Part shown: one piece after another, positions 23,416 through 34,932 of the stretch
Layout of the letters: every line of letters begins with the position of its first letter
How positions within the stretch are numbered: position 1 is the stretch's first letter
NCBI RefSeq assembly: GCF_030253575.1
Contig: NC_080557.1
Coordinates: 37,051,501-37,115,500 of the forward strand
DNA length: 64,000 nucleotides
Source: Rhododendron vialii
Lineage: Eukaryota > Streptophyta > Magnoliopsida > Ericales > Ericaceae
Reading direction: 5' to 3'
The notes under the pieces: generated by a model
Told to the model about the DNA's origin: nothing
Database searches by the model: none
What the model saw: only the letters and a program-made list of their open reading frames with translations
Made by a program: the position numbers and the translations under genes

Positions 23416-23909
23416 TGTAAGACTAAATTTTAATTTAGTCATTGTGGTGGTACACATATTTTATATGACATATATTGATTATGAGTTTAATAGGATTCTC
23501 CGTATCTTATTTTATTTTATTGGTCAAATAGAGAAATTGTTTCCTAAATAGACTCTACTTTGATGGGAAGCGAGTATAATGTTCATGAAGGAAACTGGTC
23601 CTCTCTCTGCCTATAAAAGAGCATTTAAGGTTCCATCAACTTAACGTGTGATACTAAACAGTTAGAAAGAAAGGCAAAGGAGAGAAACCCGTTTTCCACC
23701 TAGGGCTTAATACTATAGCAAAATTATTGTCGCTTCAAAAACTTACCGGATCTCTCAAGTTCCGCATAAATGGATCCGGGTACGCCGCCGTTCTTGATTC
23801 CTTAAGTTTCCGCTTAATGATTCTCCTGCGATAATCATGATAGTTCTAGATCCTGGCATAACGTACGTAGATCGTTAATTATTTAACGCCATTAAGAATA
23901 TAATTTACA
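23416..23909 (+). repeat. 5' LTR of the Copia element
   Basis: It begins TG and ends CA. Inside it, 'gcctataaaagagcattt' near 23610 is a plausible LTR TATA region followed by the shared sequence 'ggttccatcaacttaacgtg'. The primer binding site follows after two bases. Confidence 0.88.
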
Positions 23910-24479
23910 TGTGGTATCAAAGCTATCAGGTTTGTGGACATCATGCATGATTTTCCACTAACGAATAAATACTTGAATGTTCGGTTTTATGTTGCGGTCA
24001 ATTCTGAACCAGCATCGTAAAAGAATTTTGATGCTGCTCTTCGGGAGGCTAGGACACGTCCCAGCCACCGCATATTATGAATAATATACATTTCGAGGGG
24101 TATCAATTAATGTTGTGTGTATCAATTAATGTTGTGTAGGTTAAGTGTATTTTACTATGATGATATAGTCGATGCATGACATGTTATAATGAATTTCATG
24201 ATGATGCTATGATGATTCGATCACTTGTATGTACATATGGATGATGGATACATAGTCTCCTCATAAGAATGGTTTTGTGGAACCCTAATTCCCTGCTTTC
24301 CAGATTTGGCTATAAACCCACTTAAGAAAATTGATTTTTGTGTGAGCACATGACACGACTGCTCATGGTATGATCTGTCCATTATGTACAATCGGACTGC
24401 TCATGCACTTGTGGTAATTTGTTTTTTATTCACCACCTAATGGTTATGTGCAAAAATTATTGTTTCGACGGATAATCTA

Positions 24480-25080
24480 CATTATGGTCGATTTGGTAGT
24501 CACCAAAGTGATCCAATCATAATGGTTCGTAGAATCGTCGAATTTCAGTTTTATTTGTGAATACTTCGTCATTCGCCTTATGTCCATAAAGAAAGTTACT
24601 GATTTGAGTATAATATGGAAGATTTAGTAGTCACCAAAGTGACCCGATCATAATGACTCATAGATATCAAATCATATTATGTAATTGTGAATAATCTAAG
24701 ATTCACCTAATGTCTATGAAAATGTCACTATTTTGATTTGACTCTATGTAATGATACGGTCTGGCAGACGCAAAGACAATCGAACTGGCATGTCAATAAA
24801 TGTTAATCAAATTATGAAATTTAATACCTATTATGATCAGGTGTTAAAATAATGATATTTTTGTTTCAATCACCTAATGTTAGTGCAAAAGTCATTGTCT
24901 TAATTGAAATCTATTTTAAGATGTGGTTTGGTAGTCACCAAAGTGGCCTAACTAGAATGTTTCAAGATTTCAATTAAATTATTGAGACTTAACATTTATT
25001 TTATTTGATATTTATATTACGATATGGTTTGGTAGTCACCAAAGTAGCTCAACTGGAATGACTCATAAATATCAAGTTAT
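24480..25080 (+). repeat. Degenerate repeats in the Copia leader
   Basis: The phrase 'ttggtagtcaccaaagtg' followed by a 'cc(g/a)atcataatg' or 'ccaactagaatg' block and 'actcatagatatcaa' recurs at about 24490, 24632, 24918 and 25029, with a weaker copy near 24760. Spacing is about 110-150 bases. The array lies between the primer binding site and the nested solo LTR. Its role is unknown. Confidence 0.75.
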
Positions 25081-26109
25081 ATATGAAACTTATTTTCATT
25101 CCTAAGTGTTAAGCATAATGACTTTGCAAATCGCAATTCTCTAGTTGCATGGATATTAGGTAGGCCCAAAGGTGAACCACTTCTAAGTGATTAGTGAATG
25201 AGAATAGGATAATTTATAAGTATTCATAATTGAGATTGGATTTGGATACTCAAAATTAACAAACCTACTTAATTGTGAATCTTTATCGATTAGACCTATT
25301 GGTAACAGGGAATCACCATAACTGTTAATAGTGTAACATTAGATGAACTCAAAGGCAGATCACCGTTGCACTATTTATTACTGTTTGGACAAAATTTATT
25401 TTGTCAACTTATTGATTACTCAAAGCATTATTGTAGTAAGCATATGTTATGTGTGTATTGTCAATATATTTGTTTCGCATTCACATGCTTAGTCTATTTT
25501 GTTTCAATTTAAATGATTGACTTTCACATATTGACAAGGACAAGATTAGTTTCTTTTTAAACTAGATCTTGATAAAGTATTTTAGTTCTTGAGAAATTCT
25601 TCTATTCGTTTTTCAATTTGAGAGTTGTGAAATAATTTTTATTTTTATTTTGGTAAAGTGTGAATGAAATGTGATAGACTAAGCTTTATGTTTGTGTGAA
25701 TGTTTAAGGTGAGCACGATTATATTTATTGTGCTTAGAATGCTTGAGGATGCCATTGATGTTATATTTGGCCTACTCAACTAAAGTACTTGAGAATTAAA
25801 GTAGAGAAAGCCTAAAAGGGACATCAAGTTAGCACCATCTGGTGTTAATGAGTCTACTAAGAATCTTAGACTCGAAAGAATAAAAGGATAATGATATATC
25901 TCACCTCTGTAAATAGTTGAGACATTATCAGAAAGTTTGTCATAAACGGAGGAAGTGATTCGAAAGGGGAAAGTAGGTACTAGTGTTATATATTTCAAAT
26001 CATACCTAGCTAATTTTAGTCCCTCAGTTATAAAGTGATTTGATTATGAGCTACTACTTATGTTTATAAACCAAGATGCAGAGAGATTTGAAGTTATTGA
26101 AAATATAAG

Positions 26110-29100
26110 TGATAAGCACCTAAGATTGTATGATCGTGGTGCTTAAGTCCTCTAGTTTGTAGCGTCTTTATTTATAATTCTTCGTTTTTATTCGATATTA
26201 CTCGTAAGGTAGTGTAGACACCCCAATCTGGCTTCCAGATTAGTTTACTTACGGTATTTGATTCCCCGATGATGAAACGGATCAAGAACACCCCGGAAAT
26301 GTCGAGTGTTTGAGCTTTAAGTGTTTGCAAAACCCTTGAACCTAACCTAGCCTAAGCCACTTCAAAAAAACCAAAAACTCTACTGATGCGCGCCAGGGCG
26401 CACCATCCCGCGCCAAGGCGCAACCATCGCGCGCCGGGGCGCACCATCGCGCGACGGACTGAAACCATCGCGCGATGGTCAAACTACCAGGTGGTGGTCA
26501 ACAGTCAAAGCTTGATCGTTGACCATCGCGCGCCAGACTGACTCCATCGCGCGATGGTCAAAGCTGTCCCCATCACCTTTATCAGCTGGGATGCTTAGCC
26601 ACCAAGCAAACCTCAGCCAGCCTCGTGGACTGGCTGAACTCCTCTCCTTGCACCAACCAGATTTATCACCATCCATCCCTATAAATACTCCCATTCTTCT
26701 TCCATTAAAAGGGTTCAACAAATTGATACATGAAGGGCTAGAAGATCCATACACCTTGGGTTCCAAAAATTGAAAGGCTAAGCACAAGCTCTAGTGCTTT
26801 TCTTCCAAACTCACAATCCTCCATTTTCACACTTCAACCATCCAAGAACAAAGCTTGTTCTTTGCTTCTACCACTCAAACTCCTCAATCAAGCCTTCAAA
26901 CATCAAAGTTCAAACACCTTTCAAACTCAAAACCGAAGGTATAGCTTACCTTTGTTCTGTTTTCTGTTCTGATCCTTGAGGGGGGCCGGCAGGGCCAAGG
27001 CTGGTAATCAATACCAGTCCTGGTCCTAAAGCTGGCAAGGTTTCAAAAACCGTCATGGTAGGAACCAGCGCGCGATGGTCCCACTCTCTCGCGCCACACT
27101 CCGGTGCTGTACGCGATGGACCACGTGGGGATTGGTGTCCTACTGTTTTATGCTTTATTTTGTGTATAGATCACTCTGTTGAGCATGTTAATAACCAGTT
27201 TACTGCTTTCCTTTGTTAGAAATTGCTAGCCGTAGTTCAATTTGCATGTCTTCTGTTTTGGAGTACCCCTGGGATCATTCTGGACCTGTCCCAGAACCCA
27301 GAAATGTGTAAACCAAACACTGGTCCGCGCCAGGGCGCACCATCGCGCGCCAGACTAGCTCCATCGCGCGACTGTGCACCAGGGCGCATCCTCGCGCGCC
27401 AGACTCACTCCGTCGCGCGACAGAGCGCCAGGGCGCATACTCGCGCCCCAGACTGGCTCTGTCGCGCGATAGTATGCCTCTGACCAGTGAGCGGCCTTGC
27501 ACGGGTAGCTTAGTTTTAGGCCATTATTTTGCTCCACACTATTTATGGGGTGTTTTATTAATTTGTAGGGCTTTACAACCTTTAAACTGTATATTATGCT
27601 GCTATACGAACTGCGTGGTTTGTCCTGGGTGTGCACTGGTCCTTCCAGAGCCCAGATGGTTTGAGAATAAGTGCTGTGGGTTTGAGCTCACCGGCGCGCG
27701 CGTGTCTTGGAGTTGTGCGCGCAGGCGTAAACAGCATGCAGTGACTTGTTCAATGCATACTAGTTTCTTCCTACGCATGTCACTCCAAAACAGGGGCCTC
27801 CCTGTTTGTTTAAACTCCCGCAGCAGTCTGTTCTCATCCTATACTAACTGTTCATCCATGCTATCACTCACATCTTGCAAACATGTTACAGTTTTAAATC
27901 CCCGATTAACTGTTCCCCTGCCCTAATTGGCTAAAAATTGATTAATCAAACAGAATCGCAAACAAACATCTTTCGCAAATGCCTAAGTAGAGACCGATCT
28001 CCGGATTGGGCGAGAGGGGTGCCATAAAACCCTTCCCCTCTTGTAACCTGGCTCCCGAACCCAGATATGGTTATGACGGACTGGTTCCTTAACTTTTTCA
28101 AATCAAACAGCGCGACAAGTGCTTCGAAATACGGTTCCTTGGGTGTCAGACCTTCAAACCCGAGTGGCGACTCTGTATTTTGCGAGCGCTTGCTTCCCCG
28201 CTCGCGCTCCCTCGACCCGGGCCCCTTGCGTTTTGGAATCTGAAAATTCCAAGGGCACGCTGCCCACAGGTAGTTTGTTTAGTGTTACAGGTAAAACGTC
28301 CTGAAAAGGCGTATTTTGAGCACGAGGCTAACCCCCAAGAGAGTTCAAGTATCCGGGCCAAGTGAAACTTCTGCTATGAAGACCCAAGAGCGAAGGCGTG
28401 AGGCGCGGGTGACTCCGGGACCATTAGCTACCAAGATTTGAGGGTTGGCCTGAAGACCTGGAGTTAGTCTCCCCGTATCGATACAGCCTCAAGCCTTATC
28501 GATTCGCATTGGCTTACTGGGAAGGCAGCGAATGATGTGTCGATACGGATTAAGGCCGTATCGATACCTGAGCTTTTCGGGGACAATGGTCATTTCAGCT
28601 TAGCTGTGTGGTATCGATACACTCCATAACAAGTATCGATACTATGAGCTTTCGGCCAGATATTTGCTGCGTTTTGGACTTTCCACTTATGAAATGTTTT
28701 CCTTTTCTAGTATGTTTTTAGATATTTGATGAGAGAGAAGAACCACTTTGTATAAATAGGGACTCCATCTCTCTTCTCACCTACCTAACACATTATTAAT
28801 TTTAGTTTTTTCTCCATTAAAGCTCTTTTCAAGCTTTTAAGTCATTTCCTTCAAGAACCTTGGTAAGTTTAAGTTGTTTGTTAATCTTCCAAGTATTAAA
28901 GTTGTAGCTACAGCTTGGATCTTCCTTAATATCAAATTTGTTTTCGTTTTCATCGGTTAAAAATCATGTCTCGTTTTTATGCTTTCTTTTGTGCTTTAGC
29001 TATGAGTGAGTAGTCGGGTAAGTCTCGGGATAATCTTTTCCGAGGACTTAAAATCATGATTTTCGGAATCGAACTAACCTAGCCATTTTGGTCTAAGTGA

Positions 29101-29587
29101 GGGGTGTTAACTCCTTAGTATGTCGTTTAGTCAAGCGGCATATCGAGGGCTCGTGGCCTCCTATGTGTTAGATGCATTAGCAAAAATAGGTTAGTTTAAT
29201 TCTGTTTAATTACATCTTTTAATAAACGTAGTCGTTACAGTTAAATCTGCCGAGCATGAGCACACGGTCGTGACTCTTACTTGAGTTATAATTAAGAACC
29301 AGGAACGGCCTTTGTCAAGGGATAGACAATCCCTAGACTTGCCTCTTTTAGTTTATAAAGTTCATTTCTAGTTTTTTTCATTATCATTTCCACCATTTAA
29401 AGTAAAATCAAGTTGGTCGTCTTAATTGCTGAAATCCACCTTACAATACCTACAATCTGATTGAGCTATCTTTGATTCCCTGTGGTACGATTCCGGTCTT
29501 ACCGATTTATTATGCTACCGACGATCTTGCCCTACGTTTGGGGTTTTCTCAACCTTCTATTTGAAGGCGAGGTTGTGGCAGCAAGCA
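26110..29587 (+). mobile_element. Solo LTR of an Athila/Ty3-type element, itself interrupted
   Basis: It begins TGATAAGC, like the Athila-type LTRs at 51244 and 57507, and ends ...GCAAGCA. ATAAG flanks both sides (26105-26109 and 29588-29592), an exact 5-bp TSD. Near its end, 'gattccggtcttaccgattt' and 'atgctaccgacgatcttgcc' parallel the ends of the 51-58 kb element's LTRs. Without the nested insertion it is about 1.4 kb. A TATA box (tgtataaatagg) lies near 28751. No internal domain accompanies it, so it is a recombination-derived solo LTR. Confidence 0.78.
26213..28268 (+). mobile_element. Second solo LTR nested inside the first
   Basis: It starts TGTAGACACC and ends CTGCCCACA, with GGTAG on both sides (26208-26212 and 28269-28273), an exact 5-bp TSD. 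At 2056 bp it is long for an LTR but within the range of large Ty3/Gypsy LTRs. A probable TATA box 'ccctataaatactcc' lies near 26680. It is conspicuously GC- and CpG-rich with repeated 'catcgcgcgatgg' and 'gcgccagggcgca' blocks. Open frames in it are by-products of this composition. Confidence 0.75.
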
Positions 29588-31448
29588 ATAAGCCCATTGA
29601 GTTCTAAAGAATTGTATTACAGTTTTTATTGAAAGGGCTTTGTGACGTATCGTTTGCTATTTAAGAATTGATCATCATTTTCTATTTCTAGAATGTTTAT
29701 AAATTTAGTTTCTCTAGTCCAAACTAGATTTTGATAAGTTTCGAAACTAAAATTTATGGTGATTGAAAAATACTAGTTATTGTGTTATGGTATTTTATTA
29801 TGTTTTGAATGAACTAAAGTTTGATGACAATTTTATTGAGAACTCTCTTTATGCTGCATCATAATGTTAGTTTGGTTAGTAGTCTCGTGAATGAAAATTA
29901 CTTCATCTTGTGACATGAATGACTGAAACGTATTGAGAGATTAATATATGACAATTTTTTTTAATCTTTTATTTGTGTGATTTGCATTAAGTACAAACAA
30001 ACCATATACATAAGGAAGTAAGTCACAACAAATAATGAGCTTCTTAAAATGGTTCATATAGACATGGATCTTTAAGTCTTTTGATGAAGTGACCTATTTA
30101 TCACCTAATGATGACTTTTTCGGTCGTTTTAACTTTTCTATTGCATTAAAGATCTCAATCAATGAATGCTCTAAAGGTGTACATTATTGAGATAGAAAGG
30201 GCAAATAGAAAATAATGTAAAAATCACAATGTATGACATGGGTGATAAATATTTTTGGAAGGTTTGTTCAACACAGCAAAATGTAGTAGCATAATCGTAC
30301 TTTATTAGACATGGTTACAAGTATGTTTGTAACTCCAAAATACCTAGTATGTGGTGGATAGATACTTTTAAGCTTGCTGCATTTACGTGAATTAGGTTTC
30401 TCGTAAGGCAGTTTCAAATACTTTTTTGAATTGTGCATAGGAAGGAAACCGAACTTAGGATACTTGAATGTTTAAGGTTGTCCAGCAGAGGATAGAATTT
30501 TTATTCACATAAAATGAATTTGAATTTTTTGAACGAGTTTGGTGATCTTAGTTGCTCTGAAAAAATTCAAAGGGTATGGATTTTACTACTATAGTGCGAT
30601 AGTTATAGAAATCAGTCATTCAGATTCTTTAAGAATGGTGAAGTCAGTGGGAGTAGGGCTGTCCAGGCACCTGATCCGACCCGAAAAGTCAGCCCCAGAC
30701 AGTTTCAAACAGAACATTCGGTCGGGTTCGAATTGGTTTTTTGAGACCCGATAAGTTGTTGGTCGGGTTTTGGGTGAAGAATTAGTAATGTCGGGTCACC
30801 CAACCCGACCGAAGAACACACGATATAAATACTCTTAACTTACTCATTTAGCCATTTAGGGTTCGTTCTCTCCAGTCTTCGGTCTCCGCCCCACCCTGGC
30901 ACCCCCCCACCCCACCCCCATCGAGCCGGCCAGCCCCACCTCACTCTTTTGTAACTCTCGTTCTCTGCATCGTCTGCGACCACTGACCAGCGACCAGACT
31001 GGCCAGAGATCGATCGGATGTCCAGATTCTCCATAGTCCACTCTCTCGTTCCCGTTCACAGCTGATTGAAGCCTAAATCTGGTACGTCTCTCTCTCTCTC
31101 AGTCTCTCTCTCTCTCTAGAAGTGAGTGGTGGCGGCAGTGGTGGTTAAGGGGTGGTTTTCGTTGCAAGGGTTTTGTAATTTGTTGCTAGATTTTGATGGG
31201 GTTCATCTTTGATCTGAGAGAACCTGTCTCTGTGTGTGTGTGTTCTTGTGGAGGGAGGAGAACATACTGTGATGTTTTGACAACTGGCCAACCTTAATTT
31301 TTTCCTAATTAGATTTATATTGCATCTATAAAATTTAGTTGCGCATATTATATGTCTGCGAAATGAGAGAGTAATGAATTATTCAAGTTCGTTTGAAATT
31401 TTAACTGATTGAAAACCATCTGATCGTCGCACTTGTTTGTCGTAGGTG

Positions 31449-33534
31449 ATGGATCCAGTTTTTGATTTCTCGCTTGGTGGGGAACCTGAGGATGATGTAT
31501 ATTGAAGAACTTGAACTTGAAGGTAATGGTAATCTTGTTCTATCTACTGTTGCTGATGTTGTTAATGTTGAAAATCGTACATTAGATCAAGTAGATAAAG
31601 TTGGGAAAAAACGAATGAAAAGAAAGCTTCGACCATTGCCTAGAGGCCCCAACCCAAAAAAGAGCGATATAGATCTCCTGCCTGGGATCACTTCGAACAA
31701 ATAAAAGAGGGCAATGAAACACGGGGTGAGTGTAAGTATTGCAAGAAAAGATATGCGGCTGATAGTAAAAAATATGGCATTAGTAATTTGAAAGCTCACA
31801 TCCCCGTTTGCCCGTTACATCTTCTTGGAAACCAACATGGATAACAAAATCTTTCATGCAAACCCAATGAGAGGGGGGTGTTGACGTTGTGACAAGTGTA
31901 TTTTCTTTTGATGAGTATAAGAGAGCTCTTGCAGAAATGGTGATTATTGATGAACTACCGTTTAGGTTCGTTGAGGGGATTGGATTCAGAAAGTTTTGTA
32001 ACGTCATGCAACCAAAGTTCGCACCGGTCCCTTCTCGCTAAACGATTACTAGAAAGGTTGTTGCAATTAAAGACTACGAGCATGGACATCAATTCAAAAC
32101 CTTAATTATATGTGTCTCACTGCACACTTCATTGATGATGATTGGAAGTTGCAAAAGAGAATCTTAAACTTTGTCAAATTGAAGATCATAAGGGAGCTAC
32201 AATTGGAAATAAAATTGAGTCATTATTGCTTGAGTGAAATGTTGATAGTATTTTTACAATGACGGTAGATAATGTAAGTTTGAACGCCACGGCTATTGAG
32301 TACTTGAAAAGGAAAACAATGGATTGGAAAATGACTGTCTTGGGGCATGAATATATGCATATGCGATGTTGTGCACACATTTTGAATCTTATTGTCGTTG
32401 AGAGGTTGAAAGATATGAGTGAATCTATTCTGCGTGTTCGTGATGTTGTGAGGTATGTGAGATTTTCTCCACAAAGAATGGAGACTTTCAAGAAGTGTGT
32501 GGAGAAGGAGAAAATTAAATCGAAACAAACTATGTGTCTTAATGTGTGTATTCAGTGGAATTCCACTTACTTAATGTTAGAAGTAGCCATCAAGTTTGGG
32601 GAAGGCATTCCAAAGATTGGGGGAGGAAGATAGTAGTTTCATAAAATTCTTTGGCATAAAAGAAGGCGATGAGGATTTGTCATTGGAGGGTGACCAAGGT
32701 GGGAGCCATAGCCATAGGGTCCCAACTCCAAGACAAGCAACTGTCCCAAACAAGCTTGATTGGAAGAAGTGTATGTTGTTTGTTACGTTCTTGAAACTTT
32801 TCTGTGATGCAACCAATAAATTTTTAGCTTCTCTTTTCGTCACATCCAATATATTCTTTCATGAGTTGTTTGAGGTTGAAACCCGTATAGATGAATCAAT
32901 CCTCAACAGAGATCTTTTTATGTCTAAAATGACAATTGAAATGAAAAGAAAATTTGAGACGTATTGGGGGGATGTAGAGAAATTCAATCCCCTACTTTAT
33001 GTGGCGGTGACACTTGATCCCCGGTTTAAATTAAGGTTGGTGAAATTTTGCTATACAAGATCCAAAGGGAAGCCGGTGGGTGAGAAAATGGAGAAACAAG
33101 TGAAGGATGTTTTGAACAAGTTGTATGATTCTTATGAAAAAGAGGGTGAAATTAGACAAAATGTGCCTAGTGTAAGTCCAATGCCGAGAGTAATGGAGGA
33201 GAATGAGGATTGTGATTGTTGCTTGAATTTAGCTAGCGAATTTGACACTTACTTGGAGGATGAGTATTCTAGTGTTTGTTCCTTGGAGGTAGACAAGTAC
33301 TTGGGGGATTTGTGTGAACGTGGGGACAATCCGTATTTTGATATCTTGGTATGGTGGAAGAACAATTCCAACAGGTATCCAATCTTGTTAAAAATAGCGC
33401 GTGATGTATTAGCTATGTCTGTATCTACCGTTGCTTTTGAGTTGGCCTTTAATACGGGTGGTCGAGTACTTGATCTATTTCGAAGTTCACTCTTACCGTC
33501 AATGGTCGAGACTTTTGTATGCACACAAAATTAG
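31449..33534 (+). pseudogene. hAT transposase (BED finger, C-terminal dimerisation domain), broken
   Basis: Resembles plant hAT transposases of the Ac/RICESLEEPER group. A BED-type zinc finger is readable at about 31660-31815: 'SPAWDHFEQIKEGNETRGEC', C-x2-C and H-x3-C. 'IIDELPFRFVEGIGF' follows near 31940. 'AWTSIQNLNYMCLTAHFID' at about 32075-32130 lacks the catalytic Asp that normally stands two residues before the Trp. The dimerisation domain near the end is well kept ('ILVWWKNNSNRYPILLKIAR', 'TVAFELAFNTGGRVLDLFRS'). The reading frame changes at least four times between 31449 and 32596, with several stops. The last 312 codons (32596-33534) are open. No functional protein is expected. Confidence 0.85.
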
Positions 33535-34012
33535 CTTCTAAGCACAGTTCCAATCTCTCTTTGACAGTCTATGGATAAAGTTGAAGATCTTGAATGAGGT
33601 AATTTAATTTAATTGATCTAGTCAACTTACTATTTAGTTTTTTCTTAGTATTGTATTGAATTAAGTGTTTTTTTTTTCCAGAACTCTTACAAACTGAATC
33701 AACTGATGATGCAAGGCAAGTTCCTAGGGATTGAGTGATGGGCCTTTGGACATTGGACCTTGGTAAAACATTTATCATTATGTTATTTTGTAATCTTTGA
33801 AGTTTTCAATTCTCTTCTAATTTTTCTTTCTATGTAACAGGTTTGGTCAGTTTAGACATGGGATTGAGAGCACTATGGACATTAGACTAGTTTATTTTAT
33901 TATGGACTTGTTTGTTTGGTTGCTTTAAATTATTATGGACTTGTAGTTTTAATCACTTTGAACTTCTAATTACTTGCCTAGTTGACAGTAGTGGACTGGA
34001 AATGTTATGACA

Positions 34013-34575
34013 TGTTGTAGTTGTATGGCTGCTGAAAAAACAGGGTAGGAGAGAGGTTGGTCACTGGTGTGTGGCGGTGTGCCGTGTGTTTGGTTTATTT
34101 TTTTTTGCTATGTGGTTGTGTCTGGTCTGGTCTGTTTTATTTTTGGATTAATCTTGCTTAGTTGCTTGGATGTCAGTACTAGTAGTGTAGTGGACTGGAA
34201 ATCTCTTGCTTGCAATGCTGAAAATGTCTAAATTTTCTTTTGCTGATGATGAATGATAGATTGCTGGAAAATTGGGCGATGGGCATTGGTGTGTTTGGTT
34301 GGTTGTAGTTGTATGGCTATTGAAAAAACAAGGTAGGAGAGAGGCTGGTCATTGATGTGTGGCGGTGTGCCGTGTGTTTGGTCTGTTTTTTTTTTTGCTA
34401 TGTGGTTGTGTTTGGTCTGTTTTTTTGGGCTTAATCTTGCTTAGTTGCTTGGATGTTAGTACTAGTAGTGTAGTGGACTGGAAATTTTTTAGTTGTACTG
34501 CTAGAAATGTTTAAATTTTTTTTTGCTGATGATGAATGATAGATTGCTGGAAAATTGGGCAATAGGCATTGAGCC
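34013..34575 (+). repeat. Tandem duplication in the 3' part of the hAT element
   Basis: Two direct copies of about 285 bases, starting near 34013 and 34301. Each carries 'ttgtatggct', 'aaaaaacaggtagg'-like sequence, 'gtgtggcggtgtgccgtgtg' and 'agtactagtagtgtagtgga'. They lie between the transposase remnant and the right terminus. Confidence 0.85.
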
Positions 34576-34932
34576 ATTTGGCCCAATATAATTAATGAAC
34601 TTTTTTTTGATATGGCTTGGTGGAAGCCCAAAGGTTAATAAGGGAATTGGGCCTTGTGGCCTGCTATGAAACTTGCAAAATTAGGAGATTAACAGCCCAA
34701 AATATTTAAAGAAATGGGAAAAAACAACCTAGAAAAATGAATAAGGCCCAAAAAATAATAGGCCCATTGAAACGGCCCAACCCGCAGATCCGACCGAACC
34801 TGATCAAATCCATCCGACTGCAAACACGTCCGAACCTAACCAGAAGTTCGGTCGGTTGGGGTGGACGTTTCACCAATCTGACAAATGTCGGAACCCGACC
34901 AAACCTGGCCAATGGACAACCCTAAGTGGGAG

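Larger units (their letters stand above)
30654..34924 (+). mobile_element. hAT DNA transposon, degenerate
   Basis: The termini are TAGGGCTGTCCAGGCACCTG and, inward from the right, TAGGGTTGTCCATTGGCCAG. An exact 8-bp duplication AGTGGGAG flanks it (30646-30653 and 34925-34932). Subterminal regions are rich in 'gacccgac' and 'cggtcgggtt' motifs in both orientations. It carries a decayed transposase gene and inserted into the Copia element. Confidence 0.9.

Noticed and set aside
27223..27926. Frames up to 150 codons in the CpG-rich region
   Set aside because: They lie wholly within the solo LTR and arise from GC-rich palindromic repeats with few stops.
30539..31059. Short frames at the left end of the hAT element
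   Set aside because: They cross the target duplication and terminal repeat, so they cannot be an ancient coding unit.
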